From: Glycine soja
Taxonomy: Eukaryota; Streptophyta; Magnoliopsida; Fabales; Fabaceae
DNA length: 64,000 bases
Assembly (NCBI RefSeq): GCF_004193775.1
Contig: NC_041005.1
Location: forward strand, 13,921,865-13,985,864
Direction: 5' to 3'
Positions within the stretch are counted from its first letter, which is position 1. Each line of letters begins with the position of its first letter. Below are positions 48,022 to 59,389 of the stretch, one piece after another. The position numbers and the translations under genes were made by a program. Below the pieces are notes generated by a model, which saw only the letters and a list, made by a program, of their open reading frames with translations, ran no database searches and had not been told where the DNA came from.

Positions 48022-48641
48022 CCTCATGATACACACAGACCCTCATGATACACACACACATATACCCAACTACAATATTAAAACATAAGCACCTTTCAAA
48101 CCCAGCATTTGAAATTAGTTACATAAACAACTGCTGATGTCTATATTTGTCTATTATTGAATTTGACCTTTTGTATGTTCTTGTATGTGATCAGTGTAAT
48201 TTGCTATATAAACAACTGTTGTTCATGGTGAGTGAACCTTAGATTCCCGTTTGAGACTGAATGCAATGACTCTTGCGGACAGTTTGCATTAGCCATTGTA
48301 TTTAGTCTTGAATTGTCCGTTTGGACAGTTTGGGGAGACTGGTATTTTTATGTTAGATTCATCCGTGAAGGTTATTATTATTTTCATTAATTTGATTAAA
48401 TTTTGGTTCAATGCATTTCAAGTTGTTCTCCGAGTGCATACTTGATTATCAGGAAATTCATTTGACGATGTCATGTCGTGTACTTGGAGACCAATGCGAA
48501 ATGCTGCCGAAATTTAGTCAAATTTTTGTAAATAATGGTAACCTTGACGATTGAAGCTAACATAAAAGACAATTTTCCTAAATGGGATAGGGCCACACCT
48601 ATAAATAAAAAAGTGAGATTTTCATGCATGGAATTGCGTAG
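48022..48641. other. Sequence upstream of the CACTA transposase
   Basis: No coding sequence recognised. A short inverted pair around AATTGTCCGTTTGGACAGTTT (about 48315, noted by its core TCCGTTTGGACA) lies here. Probably leader or intron upstream of the transposase exon. Confidence 0.4.
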
Positions 48642-51600
48642 ATGGATCGAAGTTGGATGAATGAAAGTCGCATGAGCCCAGAATATGAGGATGACATCGA
48701 ACAGTTCTTGCAATTTGTTTCAGAAAGAGGTCGACCGAATGAAGAAGGAAAATATTATTGTCCTTGCATCAACTGTTTGAATGGAAGATGACAATTACTC
48801 GATGACATACGGGACCATCTATTGTGTGATGGGATTAAGAAGAATTACACAGCGTGGATATGGCATGGTGAAGTGACAGACATGCAGAGTGGGTCCCAAT
48901 CTGAACCGTTTGATGTAGAAATGGGAGATCGGTTAGAGGACATGATTCGTGACCTTGGACAGGAGTCTTTCCAGCAAGCACACACCCCTGTGTATGAAGG
49001 ATCGCAGAGTGATTCTAAGAAGCCTTTGTATGCAGGCTGCAAGAATTCCTTAACCCTGTTGTCTGCTGTGTTAAGTCTGGTTAATGTGAAGGCCAGGTAT
49101 GGGTGGAGTGACAAAAGTTTCACCTCATTGCTTGAGGTAGTGCACAATCTGCTTCCAGAGGACAACACATTGCCTAAAAGTTACTATAAGGCGAAAAAGA
49201 TATTGTGTCTGATGAGTATGGAGTATCAGAAGATTCATGCTTGCCCCAATGATTGCATACTGTACAGGCATGAATTCCAAGAAATGTCCAAATGCCCTAT
49301 CTGTGGGACTTCACGGTACAAAGTCAAGGATGAAGAGGAAAGCAATTTTGATGAAAACTCCAACAAGGGCCCCCCAGCGAAGGTTTTGTGGTATCTTCCA
49401 ATCATTCCAAGGTTTAAGCGTCTCTTTGCTAACGAGGACGACGCAAAAGACCTTACATGACATGCAAATGAAAGGATTTCTGATGGAATGGTCCGTCATC
49501 CGGCTGATTGCTCCCAGTGGAAGAAGATTGATGGTTTGTATCCGGATTTCGGGAATGAGCCAAGAAATCTTAGACTTGGACTAGCCAGTGATGGAATGAA
49601 TCCATATGGCACCTTAAGCACTCAACACAGTTCATGGGCAGTTCTGCTAGTAATTTACAATTTGCCTCCTTGGTTGTGCATGAAGCGAAAATACATGATG
49701 TTGTCTATGATGATATCGGGCCCAAGACAACCAGGAAATGACATTGATGTTTATCTAAGTCCGTTGGTTGAAGATCTGAGAAAGTTGTGGGACGAGGGGG
49801 TTGTAGTGTTTGATGCGTTTTGCAAGGAGACATTTGAAATGCGTGCAATGCTTTTTTGTACCATTAATGACTTTCCAGCATATGGGAATCTCAACGGTTA
49901 CAATGTTAAGGGTCATCATGCATGCCCCATCTGTGAAGAAAATACAAGTTACATACAACTTAAACATGGGAGAAAAAACAGTCTACAGTAGGCATTGCCG
50001 CTTTCTAACACCCAATCATCCTTACAGATGACTGAGAAAAGCTTTTAATGGAAGTCAAGAGCATGATATTGCGCTGATACCGTTGACTGGTGAGCACGTA
50101 TATCAGTGGGTTGAACACCTGAATACTGTATTTGGGAAGACCCAAAAGAAGGATAAAAGTCAGAGTTGCATATAGAAGAAGAGGTCCATTTTCTTTGATC
50201 TTCCGTACTGGTGTGATCTTGACGTTAGACATTGTATTGATGTTATGCATGTGGAGAAAAATGTTTGTGATAGTGTGATTGGGACGCTCCTTAACATTCA
50301 AGGCAAAACGAAGGATGGCTTGAATACTCGTCAAGATCTAGCTGATATGGGTATATGATCACAGTTGCATCCAAGGTCTGATGGGAAGAAAATTTACTTG
50401 CCCCCAGCCTGCCATACTTTGTCCAAGAAGGAGAAGATAAGTTTTTGTCAGTGTCTTCGTCGGGTGAAGGTTCCACAAGGATACTCTTCAAATATTAAGA
50501 GCCTTGTGCAGTTGAAGGAGCTTAAGCTTGTAGGGTTAAAGTCTCACGATTGTCACATGCTCATGTAACAATTGTTAGCCGTGGCTATACGAGACATCTT
50601 GCCAAACAAAGTCAGGTTAACAATAACTCGCCTGTGCTTTTTCTTCCATTCTATATGTAGTAAAGTCATTGATCCAGTCATGTTTGATGAGTTGGAAAAT
50701 GAGGCCGCAATTATACTGTGCCAGTTGGAGATGTATTTCCCCCCTGCTTTCTTTGACATCATGATTCACTTGATTGTGCATCTGGTCAGTGAAATCAAAT
50801 GTTGTGGTCCTGTTTATCTACGGTGGATGTACCCGGTTGAGCGATACATGAAGATCTTAAAAGGGTATACAAAGAATCTATATCGTCCAGAAGCATCTAT
50901 TGTTGAGAGGTACATTGCAGAAGAAGCCATTGAATTTTGTTTAGAATACTTAGAGAAGGCTAAACCTGTTGGGCTTCCCGAGTCTCGGCATGATGACAGA
51001 GTGGGTGGTAAGGGTTTAAGAGGACTGCAGGTGATCACTCCAAGTGTAGAAGATTTGTTACAAGCTTACTTGTATGTCTTGAACAACAGTAATGAAGTTT
51101 TGCCATACATAGTTAAGCATGAAGCTTTAGTCAAACAGAATAATCCGAAAATGTCAAAGAATTGGGTGTTGAAAAAGCATAACAAGACTTTCTGTGATTG
51201 GTTTAAAGATACAATCTTTGCAGATGAGAATGCTTCAGAAACATTAAGAAAGCTAGCAGATGGGCCTAAAAGAAATGTTATAACCTGGCAAGGATACGAC
51301 ATAAACAGGTATTCATTTTACACAAAAGCACAAGATGACAAAAGTACAATGCAGAACAGCAGGGTCACCCTAAGGGCTGAATCTCAACACTTTGCAAGTG
51401 TCAATGACGCCAATCCCTGTGTAGCTTCCATCCCTTACTTTGGGTTCATTGATGAAATTTGGGAGCTTAATTATGTGAAATTTATAGTATGTGTTTTCAA
51501 ATGTAAATGAGTTGATAGCAACACCGGTGTGCGCACCGATGATATAGGATTTACCCTGGTAGATCTAAAGAAACTTGGTTACCACAATGACCCTTTCATC

Positions 51601-51840
51601 ATGGCAGAACAAGCTAGACAAGTATTTTACGTGCAAGACCCTTGTGATGAAAGGTGGTGCGTGGTTCTGCAGGGCAAAACAGTTGGTGTTAATGTAGAAG
51701 ATGATGATTCATACATGGACACCTATGTTAGTCCTTTGATCGCTCAAATCACTGGTAACTTTGTCGGAGAAGAAGAAGCTGACGACGTTCATGCTAATCG
51801 AAATGATCGTGATGAAGGAGAATTGATTAACATCGTCTAA
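48642..51840 (+). pseudogene. CACTA transposase, TNP2/TNPD type, with seven stops and one frameshift
   Basis: Starts MDRSWMNESRMSPEYEDD, a transposase-associated N-terminus. The Transposase_21 core shows RLGLASDGMNPYG, ISGPRQPGNDIDVYL, TINDFPAYGNLNGY and RHCIDVMHVEKNVCD. DUF4218-like (CCGPVYLRWMYPVERYMKIL) and DUF4216-like (DDIGFTLVDLKKLGY) segments follow to TAA at 51838-51840. Stops: TGA 48789, TGA 49458, TGA 50029, TAG 50173, TGA 50356, TAA 50566, TGA 51508. One extra A in an A6 run (about 49973-49978) shifts the frame. An intact copy would bind and cut CACTA ends; this one cannot be made. Confidence 0.93.
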
Positions 51841-51919
51841 TGTAATTTTCTGTAGAGACAGAGGTCACCAAACCTAGTAAGTGACAGCTACATTTTTCTC
51901 TGATTGAGGCATCGGTTTT

Positions 51920-52890
51920 TTGTTTCAATTTGCCTCCTTAGGACTTCATCCAGCTCATGTTTGTCGCCAATTTCATCATCCACCACCCTTTTCTTTTCTG
52001 GCTTCTCACGTTCATTGTTGTTAAACCCATATTTATTCTCTCTTCCCTTCATGTCTTATTTTATCACAACTTTAGTTGAATCTCCCATCTTCAGCATAGT
52101 TGAATCTCCTGTCTTATTCTCCAAGGACACACTTTGATGGCCTGTATCTCTTTTCTTCGTATGTTCTACTGCTTCAGCTTCACAATGCATAGAGCAATCA
52201 GAATTTTCCAGTCATCACCAAAGGCTTCTGCATCAGCGTTGACACTCTCCACCCTCTTTGGTTTATGCTTTAGTGTTTTCTTCCGTGCTTCCTCCTTATA
52301 ATTCTCATATTTATTAGAGGTCCCACTAGAAGGATCAGCACCAATCCGTGTCTGTTCTTCCTCTACCAACTCAATATCTTTCGTTTCACCTTTGCTTTTG
52401 TAAACTACACTGTAATTTACAAAACAAAAGTTGAAAGGAAAGATATTGACCTAATAGACGAGGAAGAAGCACAGATTGGTGGTGATCGTTCTAGTGCAAC
52501 CTCGAATAAAGCTGAGATTTATAACGAGGAGGCACGGAAGAAAACACAGAAGCATAAACCAAATAGGGTGGAGAGTGTCAATGATGATGCAGAAGCCTTT
52601 GGTGATCACTGGAAAATTCTGATTGTTTTATGCATTCTGAAGCTGAAGCACTAGAACATACGAAGAAAAGAGATACAGGCCATCAAAGTGTGTCATTGGA
52701 GAATGAGACAGGAGATTCAACTATGCTGAAGATGGGAGATTCAACTAAAGTTATGATAAAACAAGACATGAAGGGAAGAAGGCATAAATATAGGTTTAAC
52801 AACAATGAACATGAGAAGACACAGAAGAAAAGGGTGGCGGATGATGAAACTGCCAACAATCATCAGCTGGATGAAGTCCTGTGAAGATCC
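51920..52890. repeat. Long inverted repeat 1 in the CACTA element, arms about 470 bp
   Basis: Left arm about 51920-52404 and right arm about 52416-52890 are reverse complements around a short centre (TTTTGTAAAC...GTTTTGTAAA type). Matching blocks: GTGGAGAGTGTCAA, GCAGAAGCCTTTGGTGAT, CTGGAAAATTCTGATTG, GGAGATTCAACTATGCTGAA and GATGAAGTCCT. I estimate over 80% identity. Both arms keep a related coding-like frame (ARKKTLKHKPKRVESVN on the minus strand). A transcript across it would form a long hairpin. Confidence 0.88.
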
Positions 52891-52902
52891 TCCTCATTCT
52901 CA

Positions 52903-53452
52903 AAGAGGGGAACGAGCAACAATTTGAAGGTTGTACATTCAGGAACTAAAGAATTCAAAATAGCTAGTAATAAGAGGGATTTGTTTTTGGGATTTTCTAA
53001 GCACCAAGAGCGGCTACACAAGAAGTTTGCACTTGAGGAGGGAAAGATATTTGCAGCTAATGAACAAGTTTCTTAACTATTTGTCCTTAAGATTTTACTG
53101 TTTCTTTTTGCTAATATGTAAATATAAATGGTATAAGAGTATTTCGTAAAAACATGGTCTATATTTACTTCTAAGATTGTTAGGGGTAAAAATGACCATG
53201 TCCATATGCCATAGCCTTATATTATTTATATTTACATATAAGAAAAAAACAGTAAAATCTGAAGGACAAATAGTTAAGAAAGTTGTTCATTAGCTGCAAA
53301 TATCCTTCCCTCCTCAAGTGCAAGCTTCTTGCGTAGCCGCTCTTGGTGCTCAGAAAATCCCAAAAACAAATCCCTCTTATTACTAGCTATTTTGAATTCT
53401 TTAGTTCTTGAATGTACAACCTTCAAATTGTTGCTCGTTCCCCTCTTTCTTT
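52903..53452. repeat. Long inverted repeat 2 in the CACTA element, arms about 230 bp
   Basis: Left arm about 52903-53135 and right arm about 53225-53452 with a loop of about 90 bp. The arms share GGGAACGAGCAACAATTTGA, AGCTAGTAATAAGAGGGATT and CAAGAGCGGCTAC with very few differences. The frame SNNLKVVHS, FKIASNKRDLFLGFS and FAANEQ occurs on both strands. It directly follows inverted repeat 1. Confidence 0.9.
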
Positions 53453-53705
53453 TCTGCAAAAAAGAAAATCAAATGCTGTGAAAACATGGATGAAGTCCGA
53501 AGAAAATCAATATCAAAGAAAACATGGATGAAATCACAATTAAAAAGCGCAACTACCTATCTTTCAGAGTCCTTTGGTTAATTTGTCTTGTCTCCTTATG
53601 TGGTGGGGTTTTGTTTAATAATATTATACTTTTTCCTTCCAAAAAAAACTTATGACTGATCCTCTTTTCATTAATCCAATTTTGTATGTTATTGTATAAA
53701 AGATC

Positions 53706-56700
53706 ATGGGTTCTCCACCTGCCTCCACTACTCCTCCTCCTCCTCCTTCTCCTCCTCGTCCTCCTCCTACTTCGGACGCATCGGCTTCGACGTCTGCCGT
53801 GAAGCGGACACGCAAAGCTTCATGTCTACGATCGTTGTCCACTAGACCACCTGGTGTTGAGAGACCAGTGGTGTATGTTGATCCTGCTACAGGGAAGGCC
53901 GACGGTCCCCACAAGAAGAAATTAAGAACATATTTTGGGATTGTGGCGCGTGATAAGGTGGACATCACCTACGAGAACTGGAAGGAGGTCCCTACTGCTC
54001 AGAAGGACCTAATTTGGGAGGATATTCAGGTATTTCTCTTTTCTTATTTGATTGTGTGTAATTAATAGCCAAAAAATTTCATTATTGTAATAAATAAACT
54101 TTGTTTCATGTTGTCAGGCGGAATTTGATATCCCAGAGGCTTCTGACAGTAGGACAAAAAGGAAGTTACTACAGACCATGGGGGAGAGATGGAGGCAGTT
54201 TAAATCAGACCTCACGAGGAAATGGGCCCTTGCAGCCGATCAGGACGGTGTCGAGGACACTGTCTGTGACAAATACGGCATCAGCAAGGAAAAGTGGGCC
54301 CAGTTTTGCCAGACTCGCAGAGACCCTTCTTGGGAGGTATGTTCCTTTGCCATTTAAGTTATTTTTCATATTAAACATGATGTTGTTATACTTCATTCTA
54401 CCCATTTCAAACATTATTGTTTAATTTTTCCACGATGTGCGCATCAAGGCACAAGCCATCCAGAAGCAGAATACTGCCCCCCACATTTTGTCTCATGGGG
54501 GTTATAATTATTTGGAGCAGAAGCTCCTGGCTGAGAAGACCAAGAAGAAGCTGTAGGAAGCTGCACAGTCAGGAAGCGTTGACAGCGTCATCGACCCTCC
54601 ATCCCCGGTCAGACGCCACGTGAAGTGGAAGATGGCCTGCACGAAGAAGACATGGGAGATGACGACTGAGGCCGCAAAGGAAATCGCTGAGAAGATTGTA
54701 AGTCATTTTCAACTAACCATTACAATTATGTTTGAATATTTTGAGAATGCCATGTACCACTATGTGTTTTCTGTGCATGATTCGTTTGAGGAGCAAGCCA
54801 CACAGGGATCGTTCGTCCCCCATGGACGTCAGGATGTTCTGGCCGCTGCTTTTGGATGTCCAGAGCACCCTGGACGTGTCCGTGCTGCTGGAGCCAGTGT
54901 CACCATCAAGCAATACTTTGGATCGGCTCCACGGACGTCCCGCAGTGCTTCCTCCCTGCCTCCTGACGAATTACAGCAACTGACTCAGCAGATCAGGGAC
55001 CAGGTAGAGGAGTCCATCACAAAGAAAGTGACGAGGCAGGTCATGGCATCCTTCAGCCAGCTTCAGTCACAGATGCAATCTCAGGCACCTCCTGAGCCTC
55101 TGGTTGGTCCTGGTCCCTCCAGTCCTCGAGTGAGCACAAAGGGGAGTTGTGTTGATCCCTCAGGAAATGATCTTGAGACGGGTGACTCTGACAGGTGCGG
55201 CTTGTACATAGAAGCAGATCCTGCCCGCCTGGTTGCCGTGGGGAGAGTTTATGAGGGATCCACTCTTGTTCATAACACTCCTTTGTTGCTTGGCCAAGTA
55301 AAGGTGAGTGTGGACGAGGTTAAAGATGCAGATGCTCCAGTTCCTGTACCCACTGCTGAGGTTTCCTTAGTGGGGCAGGCACTTCACACCTTCCTTGCTT
55401 GGCCGACACATCTGATCAAGTCTTTATCACACCAGGTACTTATTTTCCTTACTATATGTTTCTTCTTTTTAAATTAATTCATTAAGCGTTCCTCAAATTT
55501 GGCTATTTAAGACGGGTGACTCTGACAGGTGCGGCTTGTACATAGAAGCAGATCCTGCCCGCCTGGTTGCCGTGGGGAGAGTTTATGAGGGATCCACTCT
55601 TGTTCATAACACTCCTTTGTTGCCTGGCCAAGTAAAGGTGAGTGTGGACGAGGTTAAAGATGCAGATGCTCCAGTTCCTGTACCCACTGCTGAGGTTTCC
55701 TTAGTGGGGCAGGCACTTCACACCTTCCTTGCTTGGCCGACACATCTGATCAAGTCTTTATCACACCAGGTACTTATTTTCCTTACTATATGTTTTTTCT
55801 TTTTAAATTAATTCATTAAGCGTTCCTCAAATTTGGCTATTTAACTTTGTTTCATGAACAGGTAGTTGTGTCTCCGCCAAAACCACCTCCGAAGCCCGAT
55901 CCAGAGGTCGATGATCCACTTTATCTGATGACATTGACCATCCCAGAGCTTTTCTTGAGGCCTTATCAGGTTAGATGGGATGGCACCGTGTTCGGGGTTG
56001 TTAATCCAGATTTCCCCCTGTACATAAAGCACGAAGACCTCTTCGAAATTGCACACGGTGGTCAATGTCTCAGCATATCAGTGTTTCAGTTGTGGATTCT
56101 GTAAGTCTTCATAAAAAAGGCTTTTATTTACCTAAGTTATGGCTTTCAATTCATAAATATTTAACTTTGACTTAATATAAACAGGCATCTCACTGAAACA
56201 TGTATGCGAGCGGGGAATTCTGATATCTATGGATTCCTCGAGCCTCAGTCCATTCAGAGGTCTGGGCAATCGCAGTTTGAATCTGAAAGTTACATAAAGA
56301 GTTGGATGCAGAGTTCACAACGCGATGTGTCTGGTTTTGTTCATTGCATAACATGCCAGACAACTACCTTAAGGGGATTATTAATAGGATAGTGTTCTTT
56401 TCAATACATTTTCATTGTAATACCTCAATGTACAACATCAATTTTTAATTGTTACTCATATGAAACAGTGCTATCAAGGGTCTTGATGATGCTCCACAAC
56501 CTAAATCAAAGGCTCCTGCTAGGTGGATTTTTGTCAAGGTACGTCATTTACATAAAACTTCCACTTATATATATTTCTTTATGTGTCTGTACACTAGATG
56601 TTTAATTAATATCCAAATTTCATTATGTATTTAGTGTAATAGACAAAAAGGAACTACTGAGTGCGGCTACTATGTCATGCACTGGATGTCCACCATCATT

Positions 56701-56889
56701 TTAGGAACTTTTAGAAATAATTAGGAAGCGGTAAGTTTATTTCAAAGAAAATCGATTTATTTATAATTTGTATTACATTATTAACTTAATATGATTTATT
56801 TAATCGTGCAGTATTTTAACGACCCTAGACCATTGGAGCCTGAGAGATTAAAAGCATTGCGGATCCAATGGGCACAATTTTATCTCTGA
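53706..56889 (+). pseudogene. CACTA second gene: Ptta/En/Spm-type domain joined to a Ulp1-like cysteine protease tail
   Basis: Exons read: 53706-54029 (proline-rich start; ENWKEVPTAQKDLIWEDIQ), 54118-54336 (RTKRKLLQTMGERWRQFK), about 54435-54697 (QKQNTAPHILSHGGYNYLE), about 54779-55435, 55862-56100, 56185 to about 56390, about 56468-56539, about 56636-56730 (GTTECGYYVMHWMSTIILG) and 56813-56889. The first part matches Transposase_24 (Ptta/En/Spm), the end the Ulp1/C48 protease with its catalytic Cys at 56662-56664. Stops at 54554 (TAG) and 56722 (TAG), a deletion around the catalytic His, and possibly mutated acceptors at exons 3 and 4 make it dead. Exon 4's 3' half is duplicated. Confidence 0.8.
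55177..55844 (+). repeat. 334-bp tandem duplication of exon 4 end plus intron
   Basis: Units 55177-55510 and 55511-55844 are almost identical (a few single-base differences, such as CTTGGCC and CCTGGCC). Each holds the exon part from GDSDRCGLYIEADPARL to LIKSLSHQ, its donor and most of the following intron. Confidence 0.95.
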
Positions 56890-57135
56890 GTTAGAGATCA
56901 GGCCTAGGATTTAAGGACATTTTTTAACATTTTTTACATTTTCTATGTAACATGAACATTGAATTCATTTGTTGATTATTCTTTATAATATATAAATCAA
57001 TTATTTGATGTTTATTATCATTAAAACTGTTTGAAAGCAGAATAAAATGTTTATTTGCTGTGAATTGGGCCTCCTGAAATTGCATTTGACAGGTACAATT
57101 TTGGGTTTCCTGTAAAAACAGAAAGTATATATAAA
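56890..57135. other. CACTA 3' untranslated spacer
   Basis: AT-rich sequence between the last exon and the right subterminal repeats. No gene; no clear polyadenylation signal assigned. Confidence 0.45.
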
Positions 57136-57139
57136 AATT

Positions 57140-57767
57140 TTTTTGAAAACAACATCGGTTATTAACAAAAACCGATGTTAATATCATAACCAACATCGGT
57201 TATAATAGAAAACCGATGTTAACGTTTGTATATTAACATCGGTTTTTTATGTATAACCAATGTCAGCGTTTGTATTTTAACATCGATTATCTGTAGATAA
57301 CCGATGTCAACTAGTGTACATTAACATCGGTTAGTTATAAATAACCGATGTGAATATTTGAATATTGACATTGGTTATTTATAATTAACCGATGTTATAC
57401 ACAAAGAACTACACCAAATAAGTGTATGCATCATCAACATTGACATCGGTTTTCTATAAAAACCGATGTTAAGGGCATATATTAACATTGGTTTTTCTAG
57501 AAAACCGATGTTAAACTAACATATTAACATCTGTTTTACTGGAAAACCGATGTCAACGTTCATCATGCGTACACTTTTTTTGCTGTTGTTCATTGTGTTT
57601 AACATCAGTTATTTAGAGAACCAATGCTGTCATATGTATGTTAACATCGGTTCTCCAAAACCGATGTTAACATTCATACATTCAACATCGTCACTTTCAA
57701 TATTGGTTTTAGAACCGATGTAGAATGTTCTAAATAACCGATGTTGAAAGTGTATTTTCTAATAGTG
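57140..57767. repeat. Right subterminal repeat array of the CACTA element
   Basis: More than a dozen copies of AACATCGGTT and AACCGATGTT, mostly as short inverted pairs (for example AACATCGGTTATTAACAAAA then ACCGATGTTA), up to the terminal CACTATTAG repeat. The array is about twice as long as on the left, a common CACTA asymmetry. Confidence 0.92.
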
Positions 57768-57770
57768 CGG

Positions 57771-58800
57771 CTAAGCTGAATTCCTTGCGGCAATGTGATC
57801 GCTAAACGAGTCCTTATCAGCTAAGTGCATGCTCCTCTATACTTAAGATGCATCATTTTAGCTAAGCCGGCACAGAGCCCGGCTTAGCGAGAGTTGCAGC
57901 TTTTCTGATCTACAGACCTCGCTAAGAGGACTTATTCGCGCGCTAAGCCAAGCTTGTGTGTAAAAAAAAACTTGAATTTCAAAGTTAGGCTAAGCGCACG
58001 GTGCCACTAAGCGAGCATCTTCGAAAACCAAACGTCGCTTCGAGAAAACAAAATGGCTTATGTGAGTGTAATTGCAGTTACACTCACATTTGTTGGAAAC
58101 TGCTGAACTGCCTGCATCTTCTCTCTCGCACTCATTTTACTGCATTTTCGCCTTCTTTTGCATCAAAGCATCAACGATACAAGTAAGTTCCTTACTCCCT
58201 TCATTTTTTTTTTGTTGAACCTTAGGGTAGAAAACCATAGATTTTAGTTTTCAGTCTTTAGGGTTTTCATAATTTTAGAGTAGGTAAAAAATTAGGACTT
58301 TTCATATGATTGTGCTGTGTAGATATTTTCAATTGTCTTGCATGTTTGATAATGCCTTTTAGAGGCTTAAAAAGACAAAGAAATGAACTACATTTTCTGT
58401 TTTTTTTAGGAAAACGCGATGAACTCACTAAGCGAGCATGTTGCGCTAAGCAAGTTCATCGATATTCATTGAAGATATGCGTTTCCAGACGAACTCGCTA
58501 AGCGCGCATACCGCGCTAAGCGAGTTCATCTTGTGAGGATGAACACTTATCCTCCTGTTGAGATACTTGTGGCTAAGCGAGGCTGAATCGCTAAGCCAAG
58601 GTAACTTAGAAAATTTTGTGTTAAAAGCCTCGCACTAAACCATGTCTACCTGAGCTAAGCGCATTTCGTCACGGCAACTATTGGGCTAAGCGAGCTTGGC
58701 TCCAACTAAGCCGATATGTTATGTTTCTAAGGGCATGCTGAGCGAGCTTTATCCCGCTAAGCTCCTATCGTTAATTTCAGTCTTTATTTCTGTTGTTAAA
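57771..58800. repeat. Cluster of GCTAAGCG / CGCTTAGC motifs
   Basis: The motif GCTAAGCG and close variants (GCTAAGCC, GCTAAGTG, CTAAGCGAG) occur many times here and again in the LTR at 60620-60850, as well as at 42550-42640. It is not a regular tandem repeat. I see no coding in this stretch before 58848. Confidence 0.75.
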
Positions 58801-58847
58801 CCTGAGCAATTTTGGTCTAAGGAATTTTTAGTTCTTTTTAGTTACAG

Positions 58848-59384
58848 ATGGCATCGAGAAAAAGAGCTAGAACAGAGGACATCCCTTTATCATCCACTCC
58901 AGCTCCTCCGTCAGTAACCGTAGGACAGGATGTCCAACGCTCACAAACTTTAGTCCCTATGCTACAAAGCTTATTCCGAGGACAGTTTATTATCATGCAT
59001 AGCCTGCAAGAGTTGGCTCATAACAGGCCAATCATAACTATGGAGCATTTTATTGAGCAAGTAGCCTGGCCTGAAGCTCAACTTCCATTGGTGAGACCCA
59101 ACGAGGCTGCTCCGCCTGAGCCCACACCTGTGCAGGTTGTTCCAGAGCCAGCTGACCCACAATCTCTAGTGGTGAATCCACCGTCTTCTCCTGAGCATGA
59201 AGTAGTTCCCCCATCTCCACCTCTGATTGTCATCTCCGATGCATCATCAGATGAAGCGGTTGCCCCTCCTGATTCACCAGCTAGAGAAACAGCTGACCCT
59301 CCTACTTCCCCAGTTGGAGGAATTGTCGATCTTTCTGATTTGTCATTTGGAGAAGTTGTTGCTCTCACCGATTCCCCAGTTTAG
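58848..59384 (+). CDS. Putative late ORF of the Athila-like element (179-codon frame)
   Basis: MASRKRARTEDIPLSSTPAP begins with a basic nuclear-localisation-like stretch. A middle part has FRGQFIIMHSLQELAHNRP and MEHFIEQVAWPEAQLPL, and the C-terminal half is rich in P, S, E and V. It ends at TAG after ALTDSPV. It lies between the expected pol region and the 3' LTR, where Athila elements have an extra, env-like ORF. It lacks a signal peptide or membrane segment, so it is not a typical envelope. Function unknown. Confidence 0.6.
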   Translation: MASRKRARTEDIPLSSTPAPPSVTVGQDVQRSQTLVPMLQSLFRGQFIIMHSLQELAHNRPIITMEHFIEQVAWPEAQLPLVRPNEAAPPEPTPVQVVPEPADPQSLVVNPPSSPEHEVVPPSPPLIVISDASSDEAVAPPDSPARETADPPTSPVGGIVDLSDLSFGEVVALTDSPV

Positions 59385-59389
59385 ACAAT

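Larger units (their letters stand above)
42650..57767 (+). mobile_element. CACTA (En/Spm) DNA transposon, 15.1 kb, full ends and CGG duplication
   Basis: Left end CACTACTAAAAAAAAGC; right end read inward CACTATTAGAAAATAC. The 3-bp target duplication CGG (42647-42649 and 57768-57770) is exact. Subterminal arrays of AACATCGGTT/AACCGATGTT occur at both ends. Inside, on the plus strand, are a TNP2-type transposase gene (48642-51840), two long inverted repeats (51920-53452) and a TnpA-like/Ulp1 gene (53706-56889). LINE fragments and a CA microsatellite are nested at 43916-48020. Both genes are interrupted by stops, so it is non-autonomous today. Confidence 0.95.
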
